Shown here: one piece after another, positions 26,398 through 36,000 of the stretch
How the letters are laid out: the number at the start of each line of letters is the position of its first letter
How positions within the stretch are numbered: the stretch's first letter is position 1
NCBI RefSeq assembly: GCF_900291955.1
Contig: NZ_OLMR01000001.1
Location: 186,001 to 250,000 of the forward strand
Reading direction: 5' to 3'
From: Pseudoruminococcus massiliensis
GTDB taxonomy: Bacteria; Bacillota; Clostridia; Oscillospirales; Acutalibacteraceae
Length of the DNA: 64,000 bases
Made by a program: the position numbers and the translations under genes
The notes under the pieces: generated by a model
Seen by the model: only the letters and a program-made list of their open reading frames with translations
Databases searched by the model: none
Told to the model about the DNA's origin: nothing

Positions 26398-27054
26398 ATG
26401 AAGAATATTATTACTGTTAATAACATTAAGTATGCAAGAATTGAGGAAACAAAAATGAACGCAGAAGATATTTACAATCTTTACTATGACTATATAAATG
26501 AAATAGTCGATTTTAAGAATATGTACCTTTGTAACCATAACATACAAGAGAATAAGCTAAGTAGTGACTTCTTAGATAATATTTATGATGATTTTGAAAT
26601 TATAATATCAGAGAATTTCCCAATGCTTATTGAAGATGAGATTGAGAACCTTAGTTTAGCCTTTGTATGCCTATTTGTTCTATCAGAAGTGCCTAAGCTG
26701 CCTAATAAAGCATTTAGAGAGTTTATAAGGGATTTAGGCTTTTCTCCTACATATTGTATAGTTAAAGAAACCTATAACGAAAATGTAGCTAATAAGTTAG
26801 CTCTTGAATATGGTGGTACTCTTGTAGTTGATGAGAGCGGTAATATTATACCTGAATTTAACAACATATACGATAACAAGAACTATATAGATGAGCTATT
26901 TAACTTAGGAATGGTAAAAGAAGATACTACACCACTTAATAAAAGAGTAAGTATTGAAGATATACAAGACTATATATGCAACTATGCTGAAGATATTGAG
27001 TATAAGTATTCTATTATCAATGATTATATAGAAGATAAGTGCAATCAATTCTAA
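26398..27054 (+). CDS. Unknown acidic element protein
   Basis: A 218-residue acidic, soluble protein. The centre has a helical block SLAFVCLFVLSEVPKLPNKA followed by FREFIRDLGFSPTY, and a YGGTLVVDESGNIIPEF segment with a beta-hairpin look. No motif recognised. ATG follows AAAGGATTTATTAAGA. It lies between the Cys-rich protein and the integrase and is closed by a terminator. Confidence 0.65.
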   Translation: MKNIITVNNIKYARIEETKMNAEDIYNLYYDYINEIVDFKNMYLCNHNIQENKLSSDFLDNIYDDFEIIISENFPMLIEDEIENLSLAFVCLFVLSEVPKLPNKAFREFIRDLGFSPTYCIVKETYNENVANKLALEYGGTLVVDESGNIIPEFNNIYDNKNYIDELFNLGMVKEDTTPLNKRVSIEDIQDYICNYAEDIEYKYSIINDYIEDKCNQF

Positions 27055-27081
27055 ATTTATTAAGATACTAAGTTGAATTGT

Positions 27082-27130
27082 AAAGCCTTTAGTGCTATTA
27101 TTTATTTGTCACATTAAAGGCTTTCTTTTC
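27082..27130 (+). terminator. Terminator between unknown gene and integrase
   Basis: Arms AAAGCCTTTA (27082-27091) and TAAAGGCTTT (27115-27124), then CTTTTCTT. It separates the integrase transcript from the upstream run. Confidence 0.65.
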
Positions 27131-27154
27131 TTGTTATGAAAGGAATTTGATACT

Positions 27155-28375
27155 ATGACAACAAAGAAAGCTATTAAAAGAAAAGATAATAAAGGCACTG
27201 TTTTAAAAGATGGTGAGTTTCAAAGAAAGGACGGTAGATATTGCTATAAGTATAAAGATTATAGAAGCAAAACAAATTATATTTATGCTAATACCTTAAA
27301 TGAATTAAGAGAAAAAGAAAATCAATTACAAAAATCTCTTATGAAAGGCTTAGAATCTAATGATGTTAATTTAAATTATGTGTTTGAGTGTTGGTCTGAA
27401 ATTCATCAAGTCAAGCCTTCTACAATGTCAAATTATATTGCTATGTATAATAAGCATATAAGGAATATTTTAGGTGATTTAAAAATTAAGGATATAAGAT
27501 ATTCCTTGATAGCTATTATTTATAAGAATTTGTTATCTAATGGTTTAAAATTAGGTAGTGTTAGAGATATACATAACTTACTTCATTCTATAATTGATTT
27601 AGCTGTTAAAGATAATTTAATAGCTAAAAATCCTTGTGATGGTGCTTTAGATGGAGTTAAAAAGTTTGCTAAGCCCACAGAGAAAAAACAAGCCTTAACC
27701 ACTAAACAACAATCAATATTCTTTGAATATATCAAATCTTCAAGGTATAGAGGTTGGTTGCCATTGTTTACAGTTTTATTCGGTACTGGTTGCCGTATAG
27801 GTGAAATATTAGGCTTAACTTGGAATGATATAGATTTTAAAAATAATCTTATATCTATCAATCATACATTAGAATACATAAGAGTTCCAAATGAAAAATA
27901 TAAAATAAATATAAGCACACCAAAGACTAAAACAAGTGTTAGGCATATACCAATGCTTGATGAAGTTAGAAAAGCTTTACTTAATATAAGAGAATTTCAG
28001 CTTAACACAACATTGAATACTTTAAAAGTTGATGGATATACAGGTTTTATTTTCACAAATAAAAATGGCAATTTATATTATAAGAATAATATTAACAATG
28101 CAATAAACAATATAGTTAATTCTTATAATAAGCGTGAAACTGAAATAGCAAAATCAGAGAATAGAGAACCTGAATTATTACCACATTTTTCTTGTCATAT
28201 AGCAAGGCACTCATTCGCTACTCGTTTATTTGAGAATGAAGCTAATATAAAAACTATATCTGAACTTTTAGGACACAGTAATATATCAACAACTATGAAT
28301 ATTTACACAGATGTTTCTATTGACAAAAAACAAGAAGCTATAAAAGAAATTCAAGGCAAAATAAAAATATCATAA
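27155..28375 (+). CDS. int: Tyrosine recombinase / integrase
   Basis: A 406-residue Tn916/phage-type integrase. An N-terminal AP2-like arm-binding domain ([20 protein letters not shown]) is followed by a SAM-like core-binding domain (about residues 65-165) and a catalytic domain with the first Arg in [14 protein letters not shown], the HxxR pair in [12 protein letters not shown], a second His in [10 protein letters not shown] and the Tyr in MNIYTDV. It is adjacent to the right boundary repeat, as expected for site-specific integration. Ribosome site AAAGGAATTTGATACT. Confidence 0.95.
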   Translation: MTTKKAIKRKDNKGTVLKDGEFQRKDGRYCYKYKDYRSKTNYIYANTLNELREKENQLQKSLMKGLESNDVNLNYVFECWSEIHQVKPSTMSNYIAMYNKHIRNILGDLKIKDIRYSLIAIIYKNLLSNGLKLGSVRDIHNLLHSIIDLAVKDNLIAKNPCDGALDGVKKFAKPTEKKQALTTKQQSIFFEYIKSSRYRGWLPLFTVLFGTGCRIGEILGLTWNDIDFKNNLISINHTLEYIRVPNEKYKINISTPKTKTSVRHIPMLDEVRKALLNIREFQLNTTLNTLKVDGYTGFIFTNKNGNLYYKNNINNAINNIVNSYNKRETEIAKSENREPELLPHFSCHIARHSFATRLFENEANIKTISELLGHSNISTTMNIYTDVSIDKKQEAIKEIQGKIKIS

Positions 28376-28543
28376 ACTAAGTATTATTATAATTATACTC
28401 ACCTAATATTATGTGATACAAATTATGCAAATAAATATTATATATCCAATGTATATGGTTGTTTTGCATTTTGACACCTAAAAAAATTATCCCTTAAAAA
28501 ATAACCTCTATTTTATGCGGTTTATAGGCTTAATTTTGACACC
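28376..28543. other. Right-end integrase arm-like region
   Basis: TTTTGACACCTA at 28469-28480 and 28534-28545, in the same orientation as at 15889. No gene. Confidence 0.5.
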
Positions 28544-28684
28544 TATTTTACACCAAATTCCCGAAAAAATATAAAAATTTATACTAATAAGATTATTATA
28601 TTAAAAAATATAAGTACAGTATTTATCAGTGTTTAAAAGGATTTAACAAGTTATAAAATTAAGGGTTGCATTTTGATAAAAAAT
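28544..28684 (+). repeat. Right boundary direct repeat of the mobile element (attR-like)
   Basis: Partner of 15670-15810; see that entry. Its end supplies the -35 of the ppiB promoter. Confidence 0.85.
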
Positions 28685-28693
28685 AATATAAAA
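28664..28693 (+). promoter_or_regulatory. Promoter of ppiB spanning the element junction
   Basis: TTGCAT (about 28665-28670), a 17-bp spacer and TAAAAT (about 28688-28693). The -35 lies inside the boundary repeat and the -10 outside it. The left repeat copy has the TTGCAT but no -10. Confidence 0.65.
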
Positions 28694-28763
28694 TCATATG
28701 GTAACTCAAGATTATCCAATATATATCTTGTGAAATTTTGAAAATCAGAAAGGATATTTTTTT

Positions 28764-29282
28764 ATGAGCAATCCTATTGTTACTTTTACTATGGAAAACG
28801 GCGATGTTATTAAGGCTGAGCTTTACCCTGAAATCGCACCAAATACAGTAAATAACTTTATCTCTCTTGTTAAAAAGGGATATTATAATGGTCTTATCTT
28901 CCACCGTGTAATAAACGGCTTTATGATTCAGGGCGGTTGCCCAGAAGGAACAGGCTTTGGTGGACCTGGTTACAGCATAAAGGGCGAATTTACAATGAAC
29001 GGATTTAATAATAGCCTTAAACATACTGAAGGCGTTCTTTCCATGGCTCGTTCAGGTAATCCTAATTCTGCTGGCTCACAGTTTTTTATTATGCACAAGA
29101 ATGCTCCACATCTTGACGGTCAGTATGCTTCATTCGGCAAGGTAATTGATGGTATGGATATCGTAAATAAGATTGCTGAGTGTGATACAGATTTCACAGA
29201 TAAGCCACTTGTTCCACAGATTATGAAGAATGTAACAATTGATACAATGGGCATCGACTATTCCGAGCCTGAAACTTGCTAA
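28764..29282 (+). CDS. ppiB: Peptidyl-prolyl cis-trans isomerase, cyclophilin type
   Basis: A 172-residue cytosolic cyclophilin catalysing proline isomerisation. Active-site Arg and Phe are in FHRVINGFMIQGGCPEGTGFGG. Further conserved blocks are GVLSMARSGNPNSAGSQFFI and HLDGQYASFGKVIDGMD. No signal peptide. ATG follows AGAAAGGATATTTTTTT. It is the first core gene beyond the right element end and has its own terminator. Confidence 0.96.
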   Translation: MSNPIVTFTMENGDVIKAELYPEIAPNTVNNFISLVKKGYYNGLIFHRVINGFMIQGGCPEGTGFGGPGYSIKGEFTMNGFNNSLKHTEGVLSMARSGNPNSAGSQFFIMHKNAPHLDGQYASFGKVIDGMDIVNKIAECDTDFTDKPLVPQIMKNVTIDTMGIDYSEPETC

Positions 29283-29300
29283 TTCAAAATTTATAAATTG

Positions 29301-29342
29301 AAACTCCTTTTGCTGATTAACTAATAGCAAAAGGAGTTTTTA
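29301..29342 (+). terminator. Terminator of ppiB
   Basis: 14-bp arms AAACTCCTTTTGCT (29301-29314) and AGCAAAAGGAGTTT (29326-29339), then TTTAT. Confidence 0.9.
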
Positions 29343-29348
29343 TGATAT

Positions 29349-29383
29349 AAAAAAACGGCAAAAGCTACAAAAACTCTTGCCGT
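29349..29383 (-). terminator. Terminator after the small conserved gene
   Basis: Stem ACGGCAAGAG/CTTTTGCCGT on the minus strand followed by TTTTTTTATA. Confidence 0.8.
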
Positions 29384-29424
29384 CATTTTATGATAATTCA
29401 GTACTATAAGCTGTTAAAAAGTTA

Positions 29425-29712
29425 TCACTTTTCGTCTTTTTTATCCTCAGGCTTCTTTGCATCACCCATATCACCAAGAAGATTAAAACGGAAAAGTCTT
29501 GTTTCATCTTCTGGCTTAGAGCAGATAATGTAAGCATCACTGATTTTTCCGCCCTCAATAAGCTTAGTAAGACCAACGAGCTGGCAAAGCTTACTCTTGA
29601 GGTTAAGGTGGTCTCCGTCACGAGTTACGAGGAAAACATCTCCCTCACAAGTATCAAGAACCGAAAGGAAGGACTGAACATCAATATTGTGTAATTCGAG
29701 CATAGGTGCCAT
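29425..29712 (-). CDS. Small conserved clostridial protein, function unknown
   Basis: A 95-residue soluble protein. The core GDVFLVTRDGDHLNLKSKLC, LVGLTKLIEGG and ETRLFRFNLLGD is a pattern I associate with a short conserved family in Clostridia without a proven role. The charged C-terminal tail is Lys/Asp/Glu rich. ATG follows GAGGAGGAATTCT. It has its own consensus promoter and terminator, so it is a monocistronic gene. Confidence 0.75.
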   Translation of the reverse strand: MAPMLELHNIDVQSFLSVLDTCEGDVFLVTRDGDHLNLKSKLCQLVGLTKLIEGGKISDAYIICSKPEDETRLFRFNLLGDMGDAKKPEDKKDEK

Positions 29713-29777
29713 AATAGAATTCCTCCTCTAAAATTATTAACTTAATTTAGATGTAACACTTTTTCTGTTACAAATAT

Positions 29778-29805
29778 ATTATAGCACAAAAATCATACTT
29801 GTCAA
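29778..29805 (-). promoter_or_regulatory. Promoter of the small conserved gene
   Basis: TTGACA (29800-29805), 16-bp spacer ending TGTGC, TATAAT (29778-29783). Confidence 0.8.
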
Positions 29806-30017
29806 TCACAAAGCCCCTTACATAATCTTAATTTGTTTAATATTTCAATTCTTAGAGATATATAATTCTATTAATTCTGCATAAAACTTCCTATAAATTT
29901 TTATGCAAATCGAAGGCTTTTCAGCGATTAAGTCAGTTAGGGGAAGTTATTTTTGTTTTCTATGCTGAAATTTCAAAAACCTATAAATTTTATAGATTAT
30001 TTCAAATTACAAACTAA
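29806..30017. other. Non-coding stretch
   Basis: No gene. The segment around 29918-29945 (GCGATTAAGTCAGTTAGGGGAAG) resembles the far end of the interspersed repeats near 8775, so it may be a worn fragment. Confidence 0.3.
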
Positions 30018-30818
30018 TTATTTTGCTGGGAAGAAGAAATTTACAGTCATATCAAGGTAGTTAAGACCACTATATTCGGGATATTTCTCATTGACCTTTT
30101 TCTTCATTTCATCAGCGTTATCACACTCAAGAGCGATTTCCTTTATATTATTAAGATAATCTACCTTAGTTCTGACATCTTTCAAATCTTCTGGTGTATA
30201 GTGAGAAGTCAAGACGAGGTCAAAGCCCTTGCGAATATAGTAATTAAGCTGAGAAATAATTCCATCTGCGTGTGGGCAACCTGCTACAATAGAGTGGCAG
30301 TCATGACCAAGCATATGAGTATAAACACAGTTAATTTCAGGAATTTCTATATCATATGCCTCGGCATTAGATTTAATATTAAGCTTAATGCCAGCAATCT
30401 CAAACTCTCCATCTTCGATAAGCCCTGCCTTGCAAACAGATGAATCAAATATCTCACCAAAAGCATTTGTAAAGTTTTTGATAAGACCTGCACCACCTCC
30501 GACACTATTATACTCTAATGATGATTTAGTACCATAGGCAGTAACCTCAGGCATAAAGCTTGCACCAGCAGCGTGATAAGCGACCATCTTTCCGACAAGC
30601 TCAATGTTATTTTCTTTGATAAAAGCAGTAAGCTCTTCAATGTTATCATAGAAGCAAGGAAGTTCTATGCAAACGCCCTTTCCATTTTTTACAAGAATAA
30701 AAACCTCATCATCTATAAGGTCATTTGTTTTATAAGCATAAAGCTTAACTGCACCAAAATCATATTCGCTAACTACACCCTTGTTTAAAGCAGTTGTCTT
30801 ACAATTTTCCTTTTTCAT
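30018..30818 (-). CDS. MBL-fold-like protein under likely Rrf2 control
   Basis: A 266-residue cytosolic protein. Alternation of strands with GKMVAYHAAGASFMPE, THMLGHDCHSIVAGCPHADG and FDLVLTSHYTPEDL suggests a metallo-beta-lactamase fold, but the canonical HxHxDH metal motif is absent, so ligands may be re-arranged or lost. ATG follows GGAGGTAATTTAAT. It lies 142 bp downstream of an Rrf2-family gene, and its promoter is bracketed by two equal dyads. Substrate unknown. Confidence 0.6.
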   Translation of the reverse strand: MKKENCKTTALNKGVVSEYDFGAVKLYAYKTNDLIDDEVFILVKNGKGVCIELPCFYDNIEELTAFIKENNIELVGKMVAYHAAGASFMPEVTAYGTKSSLEYNSVGGGAGLIKNFTNAFGEIFDSSVCKAGLIEDGEFEIAGIKLNIKSNAEAYDIEIPEINCVYTHMLGHDCHSIVAGCPHADGIISQLNYYIRKGFDLVLTSHYTPEDLKDVRTKVDYLNNIKEIALECDNADEMKKKVNEKYPEYSGLNYLDMTVNFFFPAK

Positions 30819-30848
30819 ATTAAATTACCTCCGTAATAGTTATTTGTG

Positions 30849-30912
30849 TTGTAACTATCTTTATTACAATTAGAATATATCACATCATCGTTGTAATGTC
30901 AATGGTTACAAC
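30849..30912 (-). promoter_or_regulatory. Promoter with two TTGTAA-N9-TTACAA operators
   Basis: TTGACA (30897-30902), 17-bp spacer ending TGTGA, TATATT (30874-30879). Operator 1 is TTGTAA (30891-30896) - 9 bp - TTACAA (30906-30911) and covers the -35. Operator 2 is TTGTAA (30849-30854) - 9 bp - TTACAA (30864-30869), downstream of the -10. Centres are 42 bp apart. Confidence 0.75.
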
Positions 30913-30922
30913 TATTTTTTTT

Positions 30923-30955
30923 AAAAAAAATTTCCGCACCCTCTTGGATACGGAA
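30923..30955 (-). terminator. Terminator of the Rrf2 gene
   Basis: Stem TTCCG/CGGAA with inner CC/GG pairing (30932-30955), then TTTTTTTT on the minus strand. Confidence 0.8.
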
Positions 30956-30960
30956 GTCAA

Positions 30961-31401
30961 TTAATTTTCTTCTCTTATAAATTTTTGTGTATCAGAAATT
31001 ATTTCAGCTAAGGTAATATTTTTCATTTCTTTTTCCATAGCCCTTTGTACTCTTTCAAGTTTTTCATCAAGAGCATTATGAATATTTCTACCCACAGGAC
31101 AATTTGGGTTCGGATTCTCGTGAAAATGAAAAAGCTCACCATTATCTACACATTCAACAGCATTATAAATATCAAGCAAAGTTATCTCATCAAGAGGCTT
31201 TGCAATTTCTGCACCACCACTTCCACGAGCAACATTCACAATTCCTGCGGCTTTAAGTTGTTGCAATATTCTTCTTATTATAACAGGATTAACATTAACG
31301 CTTCCTGCAAGGAAATCGCTTGTTAGTTTATAGCTATCTTTAAATGTATCTATACAATCTAAAATATGTACAGCTATTGTAAGTCTGCTTGAAATCTGCA
31401 T
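30961..31401 (-). CDS. Rrf2-family transcriptional regulator
   Basis: A 146-residue winged-helix regulator. The N-terminus MQISSRLTIAVHIL is typical, followed by the recognition region VNVNPVIIRRILQQLKAAG and the wing VARGSGGAEIAKP. Only one conserved cysteine (NPNCPVGRNI) is present, so a classical three-Cys Fe-S cluster (IscR/NsrR type) is unlikely; it resembles YwnA-like members. The ATG at 31401 follows AAGGAGATTTTTT; the longer frame at 31446 is rejected. It probably controls the MBL-like gene downstream. Confidence 0.9.
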   Translation of the reverse strand: MQISSRLTIAVHILDCIDTFKDSYKLTSDFLAGSVNVNPVIIRRILQQLKAAGIVNVARGSGGAEIAKPLDEITLLDIYNAVECVDNGELFHFHENPNPNCPVGRNIHNALDEKLERVQRAMEKEMKNITLAEIISDTQKFIREEN

Positions 31402-31432
31402 AAAAAATCTCCTTATCAAATTTCTTGAAGTA

Positions 31433-31462
31433 ATTATATCACTCACATATATTAAGTGTCAA
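31433..31462 (-). promoter_or_regulatory. Promoter of the Rrf2 gene
   Basis: TTGACA (31457-31462), 18-bp spacer, TATAAT (31433-31438). No TTGTAA dyad is present here. Confidence 0.78.
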
Positions 31463-31471
31463 TTTAGCTTT

Positions 31472-31511
31472 AAAAATAAAAATGCGAACCTCGTTTTGAG
31501 ATTCGCATTTC
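31472..31511 (-). terminator. Terminator of gltBD
   Basis: Stem AAATGCGAA/TTCGCATTT (31480-31510) followed by TTATTTTTA on the minus strand, directly after the gltD stop. Confidence 0.82.
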
Positions 31512-31524
31512 TTAATTTTATATA

Positions 31525-33009
31525 TTACTTTAAGCCCGCATAGCCCATAAGATACTCGTCTACATCAGCGGCAGCATCTCTGCCCTCTCTGATAGCCCAT
31601 ACAACAAGAGATTGTCCTCTGTGCATATCTCCTGCTGTGAATACCTTTTCAACATTTGTCTTAAACTTGCCAGCCTCAGTTGCAACATTGCTTCTTGCAT
31701 TAGTTTCAACGCCAAAAGCATCTGCAATATATCCCTTAGGACCTAAGAAGCCTGCTGCAATAAGTACAAGCTCTGCCTCAAGATATTGCTCTGAGCCTTC
31801 AACTGTCTGCATAACATTTCTGCCATTCTCGTCCTTGACGAAATGAACATTAACAATAACAACACCCTTGAGATTACCGCCCTCGTCCTTGACAAATTCC
31901 TTAACAGTTGTCTGATAGCGTCTTGGGTCTGAGCCAAATACAGTAATAGCCTCCTGTTGACCGTAGTCTGTCTTACAGATGCGAGGCCATTCAGGCCAAG
32001 GGTTATTCTCTGCTCTGCTATCAGGGAGCTTAGGCATCATTTCAAGCTGAATAACAGACTTACAGCCATGACGGATAGATGTGCCAACGCAGTCGTTACC
32101 TGTATCACCGCCACCGATAATTATAACATTCTTATCTTTTGCAGAAATATAATTTCCGTCCTCAAGATTAGAATTTAAAAGACTTTTTGTTGTTGATGTA
32201 AGGAAGTCAACCGCAAAGTAGATTCCGTTTGCATCTCTTCCAGAAACATTTATATCACGAGGATTTCCTGCACCACAAGCAAGAACGACAGCATCGTAAT
32301 CATTGAGAATTGAATTAGCATCGTAATTTTCGCCTACATTTGCGTTTGTTACGAAATTAACTCCCTCTGCCTTCATAAGCTCTATTCGTCTTTCGATAAT
32401 ATGCTTTTCAAGCTTCATATTAGGGATACCATACATAAGAAGTCCGCCAAGACGGTCGTCCTTTTCGTATACAGTAACGCTGTGACCTCTCATATTAAGT
32501 TGAGCCGCACAAGCAAGGCCAGAAGGACCTGAACCAATAACAGCAACTCTCTTGCCTGTTCTGACTTTCGGAGGATTAGGCTTAATCATACCAGTTTCAA
32601 AAGCGTTTTCGATAATGAAGTTTTCATTTTCCTTAACGCTTACTGGCAAGCCATTAAGTCCACAAGTACAAGCTGCCTCACAAAGTGCAGGACAAACTCT
32701 TGAAGTAAACTCCGGAAAGTTATTTGTCATCAAAAGACGATGAGCAGCCGCATCAAATTCACCTGTATATACCAGCTCATTCCACTCTGGGATAAGATTG
32801 TTGAGCGGACAGCCCGAAACCATACCCATAATCGGCCTGCCGTTCTGACAAAACGGTACACCGCAGTCCATACATCTTGCAGCCTGCTTCTGTCGTTCTT
32901 CAGCCTGCATAGGTGTATGAAATTCGTTAAAATTCTTTATTCTCTCTGAAGGCTCTGAACCTTTGTTATTTTTTCTTTCAAATTCCATAAAACCTGTTGG
33001 TTTAGCCAT
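31525..33009 (-). CDS. gltD: Glutamate synthase small subunit
   Basis: A 494-residue NADPH-dependent beta subunit that feeds electrons to GltB. N-terminal Fe-S cysteines are in ARCMDCGVPFC, SGCPLNNLIPEW and RVCPALCEAACTCGL. The FAD-binding GSGPSGLACAAQLNMRGH and the NAD(P)H-binding IIIGGGDTGNDC motifs follow. It is 13 bp after gltB and is followed by a terminator, so it ends the gltBD operon. Length is normal. Confidence 0.96.
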   Translation of the reverse strand: MAKPTGFMEFERKNNKGSEPSERIKNFNEFHTPMQAEERQKQAARCMDCGVPFCQNGRPIMGMVSGCPLNNLIPEWNELVYTGEFDAAAHRLLMTNNFPEFTSRVCPALCEAACTCGLNGLPVSVKENENFIIENAFETGMIKPNPPKVRTGKRVAVIGSGPSGLACAAQLNMRGHSVTVYEKDDRLGGLLMYGIPNMKLEKHIIERRIELMKAEGVNFVTNANVGENYDANSILNDYDAVVLACGAGNPRDINVSGRDANGIYFAVDFLTSTTKSLLNSNLEDGNYISAKDKNVIIIGGGDTGNDCVGTSIRHGCKSVIQLEMMPKLPDSRAENNPWPEWPRICKTDYGQQEAITVFGSDPRRYQTTVKEFVKDEGGNLKGVVIVNVHFVKDENGRNVMQTVEGSEQYLEAELVLIAAGFLGPKGYIADAFGVETNARSNVATEAGKFKTNVEKVFTAGDMHRGQSLVVWAIREGRDAAADVDEYLMGYAGLK

Positions 33010-33022
33010 TTTGTCCGCCTCC

Positions 33023-36000
33023 TTACTTTTTAGTTGTCATATAGAATGCTTCGATTTTTGCTTGCTCAGGGCTCATACCCTTTTCTTCAAGAACGAAGAT
33101 AGCCTGCATCATCTTAGCATAATCATTTGGAAGAATCTTCTTGAACTTAGGCAGATAATACTCGAAGTTATCGAGTATTTCCTTGCCCTTAGGAGAACCA
33201 GTCGCATCAACATGCTGTTGAATAATATCTCTAAGCTCTGCAATGTCATACTTATCCTTAACACCGCCGATAGAAACAAGTTCCTTATTCATCTTCATAT
33301 AGAGGTCGGAATCCTCATCAAGAACATAAGCAATACCGCCACTCATACCTGCGGCAAAGTTTTTGCCAGTTTTTCCGAGAATAACAACTCTACCACCAGT
33401 CATATATTCACAGCCGTGGTCGCCGACACCCTCAGCAACAGCGATTGCACCTGAATTTCTTACGCAGAAACGTTCACCAGCAACACCGCTGATAAATGCC
33501 TTACCACTTGTTGCACCGTAAAGTGCGACATTACCGATAATGATATTTTCATCTCTTTTGAAGTTAGAACCCTTTGGAGGATAAACCTTAAGCTTACCAC
33601 CGGAAAGACCCTTACCGAAGTAATCGTTGCTATCGCCTTCAAGTTCAAGTGTTAAACCCTTTGGAATAAATGCACCAAAGCTCTGACCACCCGCACCATG
33701 ACATCTTACAACGAAGAAATCATCATCAAGAGTATTATCGTGATAGCGTTTTGTAATCTCTGAACCAAAAATTGTACCAACTGAACGGTCTGTATTTGTA
33801 ATATCAATATCAATAGATTTCTTGGTCTTATTTTTAAGAGCAGAACCGAGCTTCTTCATAATAACCTTTTCATCTATTGTCTTTTCAAGCTCAAAATCAT
33901 ACTTATCAGCAGGATTGAATATTCTTGGAACATCTTCTCCAACATAAGGATTACGGAGAATATTTGTCATATCAATCTTGCTTTCCTTAGAGCCACCCTC
34001 AGTTTCCTTTACTCTTAGGAGGTCGGAACGGCCAACAAGCTCATCAACAGTTCTTATACCCAGCTTAGCCATATACTCTCTGAGTTCCTGTGCGATAAAG
34101 TGCATAAAGTTTATGACATATTCAGGCTTGCCCTTAAATCTCTTTCTAAGTTCAGGATTCTGAGTTGCTATACCAACAGGACATGTATCGAGATTACATA
34201 CTCTCATCATTACACAGCCCATTGTGACAAGCGGAGCAGTAGCAAAGCCGTATTCCTCTGCACCAAGAAGTGCTGCAACGAGAACATCACGACCTGTCAT
34301 AAGCTTACCATCTGTTTCAATAACAACCTTAGAACGCAAGCCGTTCATAATAAGAGTCTGATGAGTTTCAGCCAAACCAAGCTCCCATGGAAGACCTGCA
34401 TTATAGATTGAGTTTCTCGGAGCAGCACCAGTACCGCCGTCATAACCGGAAATCAATACAACTCCTGCGCCTGCCTTAGCAACACCGGCTGCGATTGTAC
34501 CTACACCAGCCTCAGAAACAAGCTTTACAGAGATTCTTGCATTCTTGTTTGCATTTTTAAGGTCATAGATAAGCTGTGCAAGGTCCTCGATAGAATAAAT
34601 ATCGTGATGTGGTGGCGGAGAAATAAGACCAACACCAGGGGTTGAATGTCTTGTCTTAGCAACCCAAGGATAAACCTTCTTACCAGGAAGATGTCCACCC
34701 TCACCAGGCTTAGCACCCTGTGCCATCTTAATCTGAATTTCCTGAGCACTTACAAGATATTCAGAAGTTACGCCGAAACGACCAGAAGCAACCTGCTTAA
34801 TTGCAGAACAGCGGTTAAGACCGTCCTTACCGATTGTAAGACGCTCAACATCTTCACCGCCCTCGCCAGAGTTAGACTTACCGCCGATAGTATTCATAGC
34901 GATAGCCATTGTTTCGTGAGCCTCTTGTGAGATTGAACCGTAAGACATAGCACCAGTCTTAAAGCGGTGGCAAATGCTCTCAACGCTCTCTACTTCATCA
35001 ATAGAAATTCCACCATCTTCTGGGAAGTTGAAGTCAAGCAAGCTTCTGAGATTCATATGTCTGTCTTCTTTGTTGATAGCCTCAGAATACTGCTTAAACA
35101 TATCATAGTTGCAGGTTCTTGTAGACTCTTGAAGAAGATGTATAGTTTCAGGATTATAGAGATGCTCTTCCTTGCCACTTCTAAGCTTATGACTGCCCGC
35201 ACTATTTACTTCAAGAAGAACATTAAGTCCAAGTGGGTCATATGCTGCGGAATGAAGCTTCTCTGAACGCTTGCTTATATCATCAAGAGTAATACCGCCT
35301 ACACGGCTTACTGTATTTGTGAAGTATTTGTCGATAACCTCTTTAGAAATACCGATAGCCTCAAAAATTTTAGAACCAAGATAAGAACGAATTGTAGAAA
35401 TACCCATCTTAGAAGCAATCTTTACAATACCGTGAAGAACTGCTGAATTATAGTCATATACAGCCGCATAATAGTCCTTATCCAAAGCACCTGTATCAAC
35501 AAGATTACGGATAGTTTCCTGTGCGAGATATGGGTTAATAGCACAAGCACCATAACCAAGAAGTGTTGCGAAATGGTGAATTTCGCAAGGCTCTGCACTT
35601 TCAAGGAGCATAGAAACAGAGGTTCTCTTCTTTGTAGAAACGAGATGCTGCTGAAGTGCTGAAACTGCAAGCAATGACGGAATAGCAACATGGTATTCGT
35701 CAACGCCTCTATCTGAAAGAATAAGAATATTTGCACCGTCTTTATAAGCTTTATCAGCCTTTAAGAAAAGCTGGTCAATAGCCTTAGCAAGGTTTGTATT
35801 CTTATAATATGTTAAAGGAATAACTGCCGGCTTAATTCCCGGAACATTCATATTCTTAATCTTGAGCATATCAGTGTTTGTCAAGATAGGATTATGAATT
35901 TTAAGGACATGACAGTTTTCAGGCTTTTCATCAAGAATATTACCATCAGAACCGATATAAACGCTTGTATCAGTAACTATCTCCTCACGAATTGCGTCAA

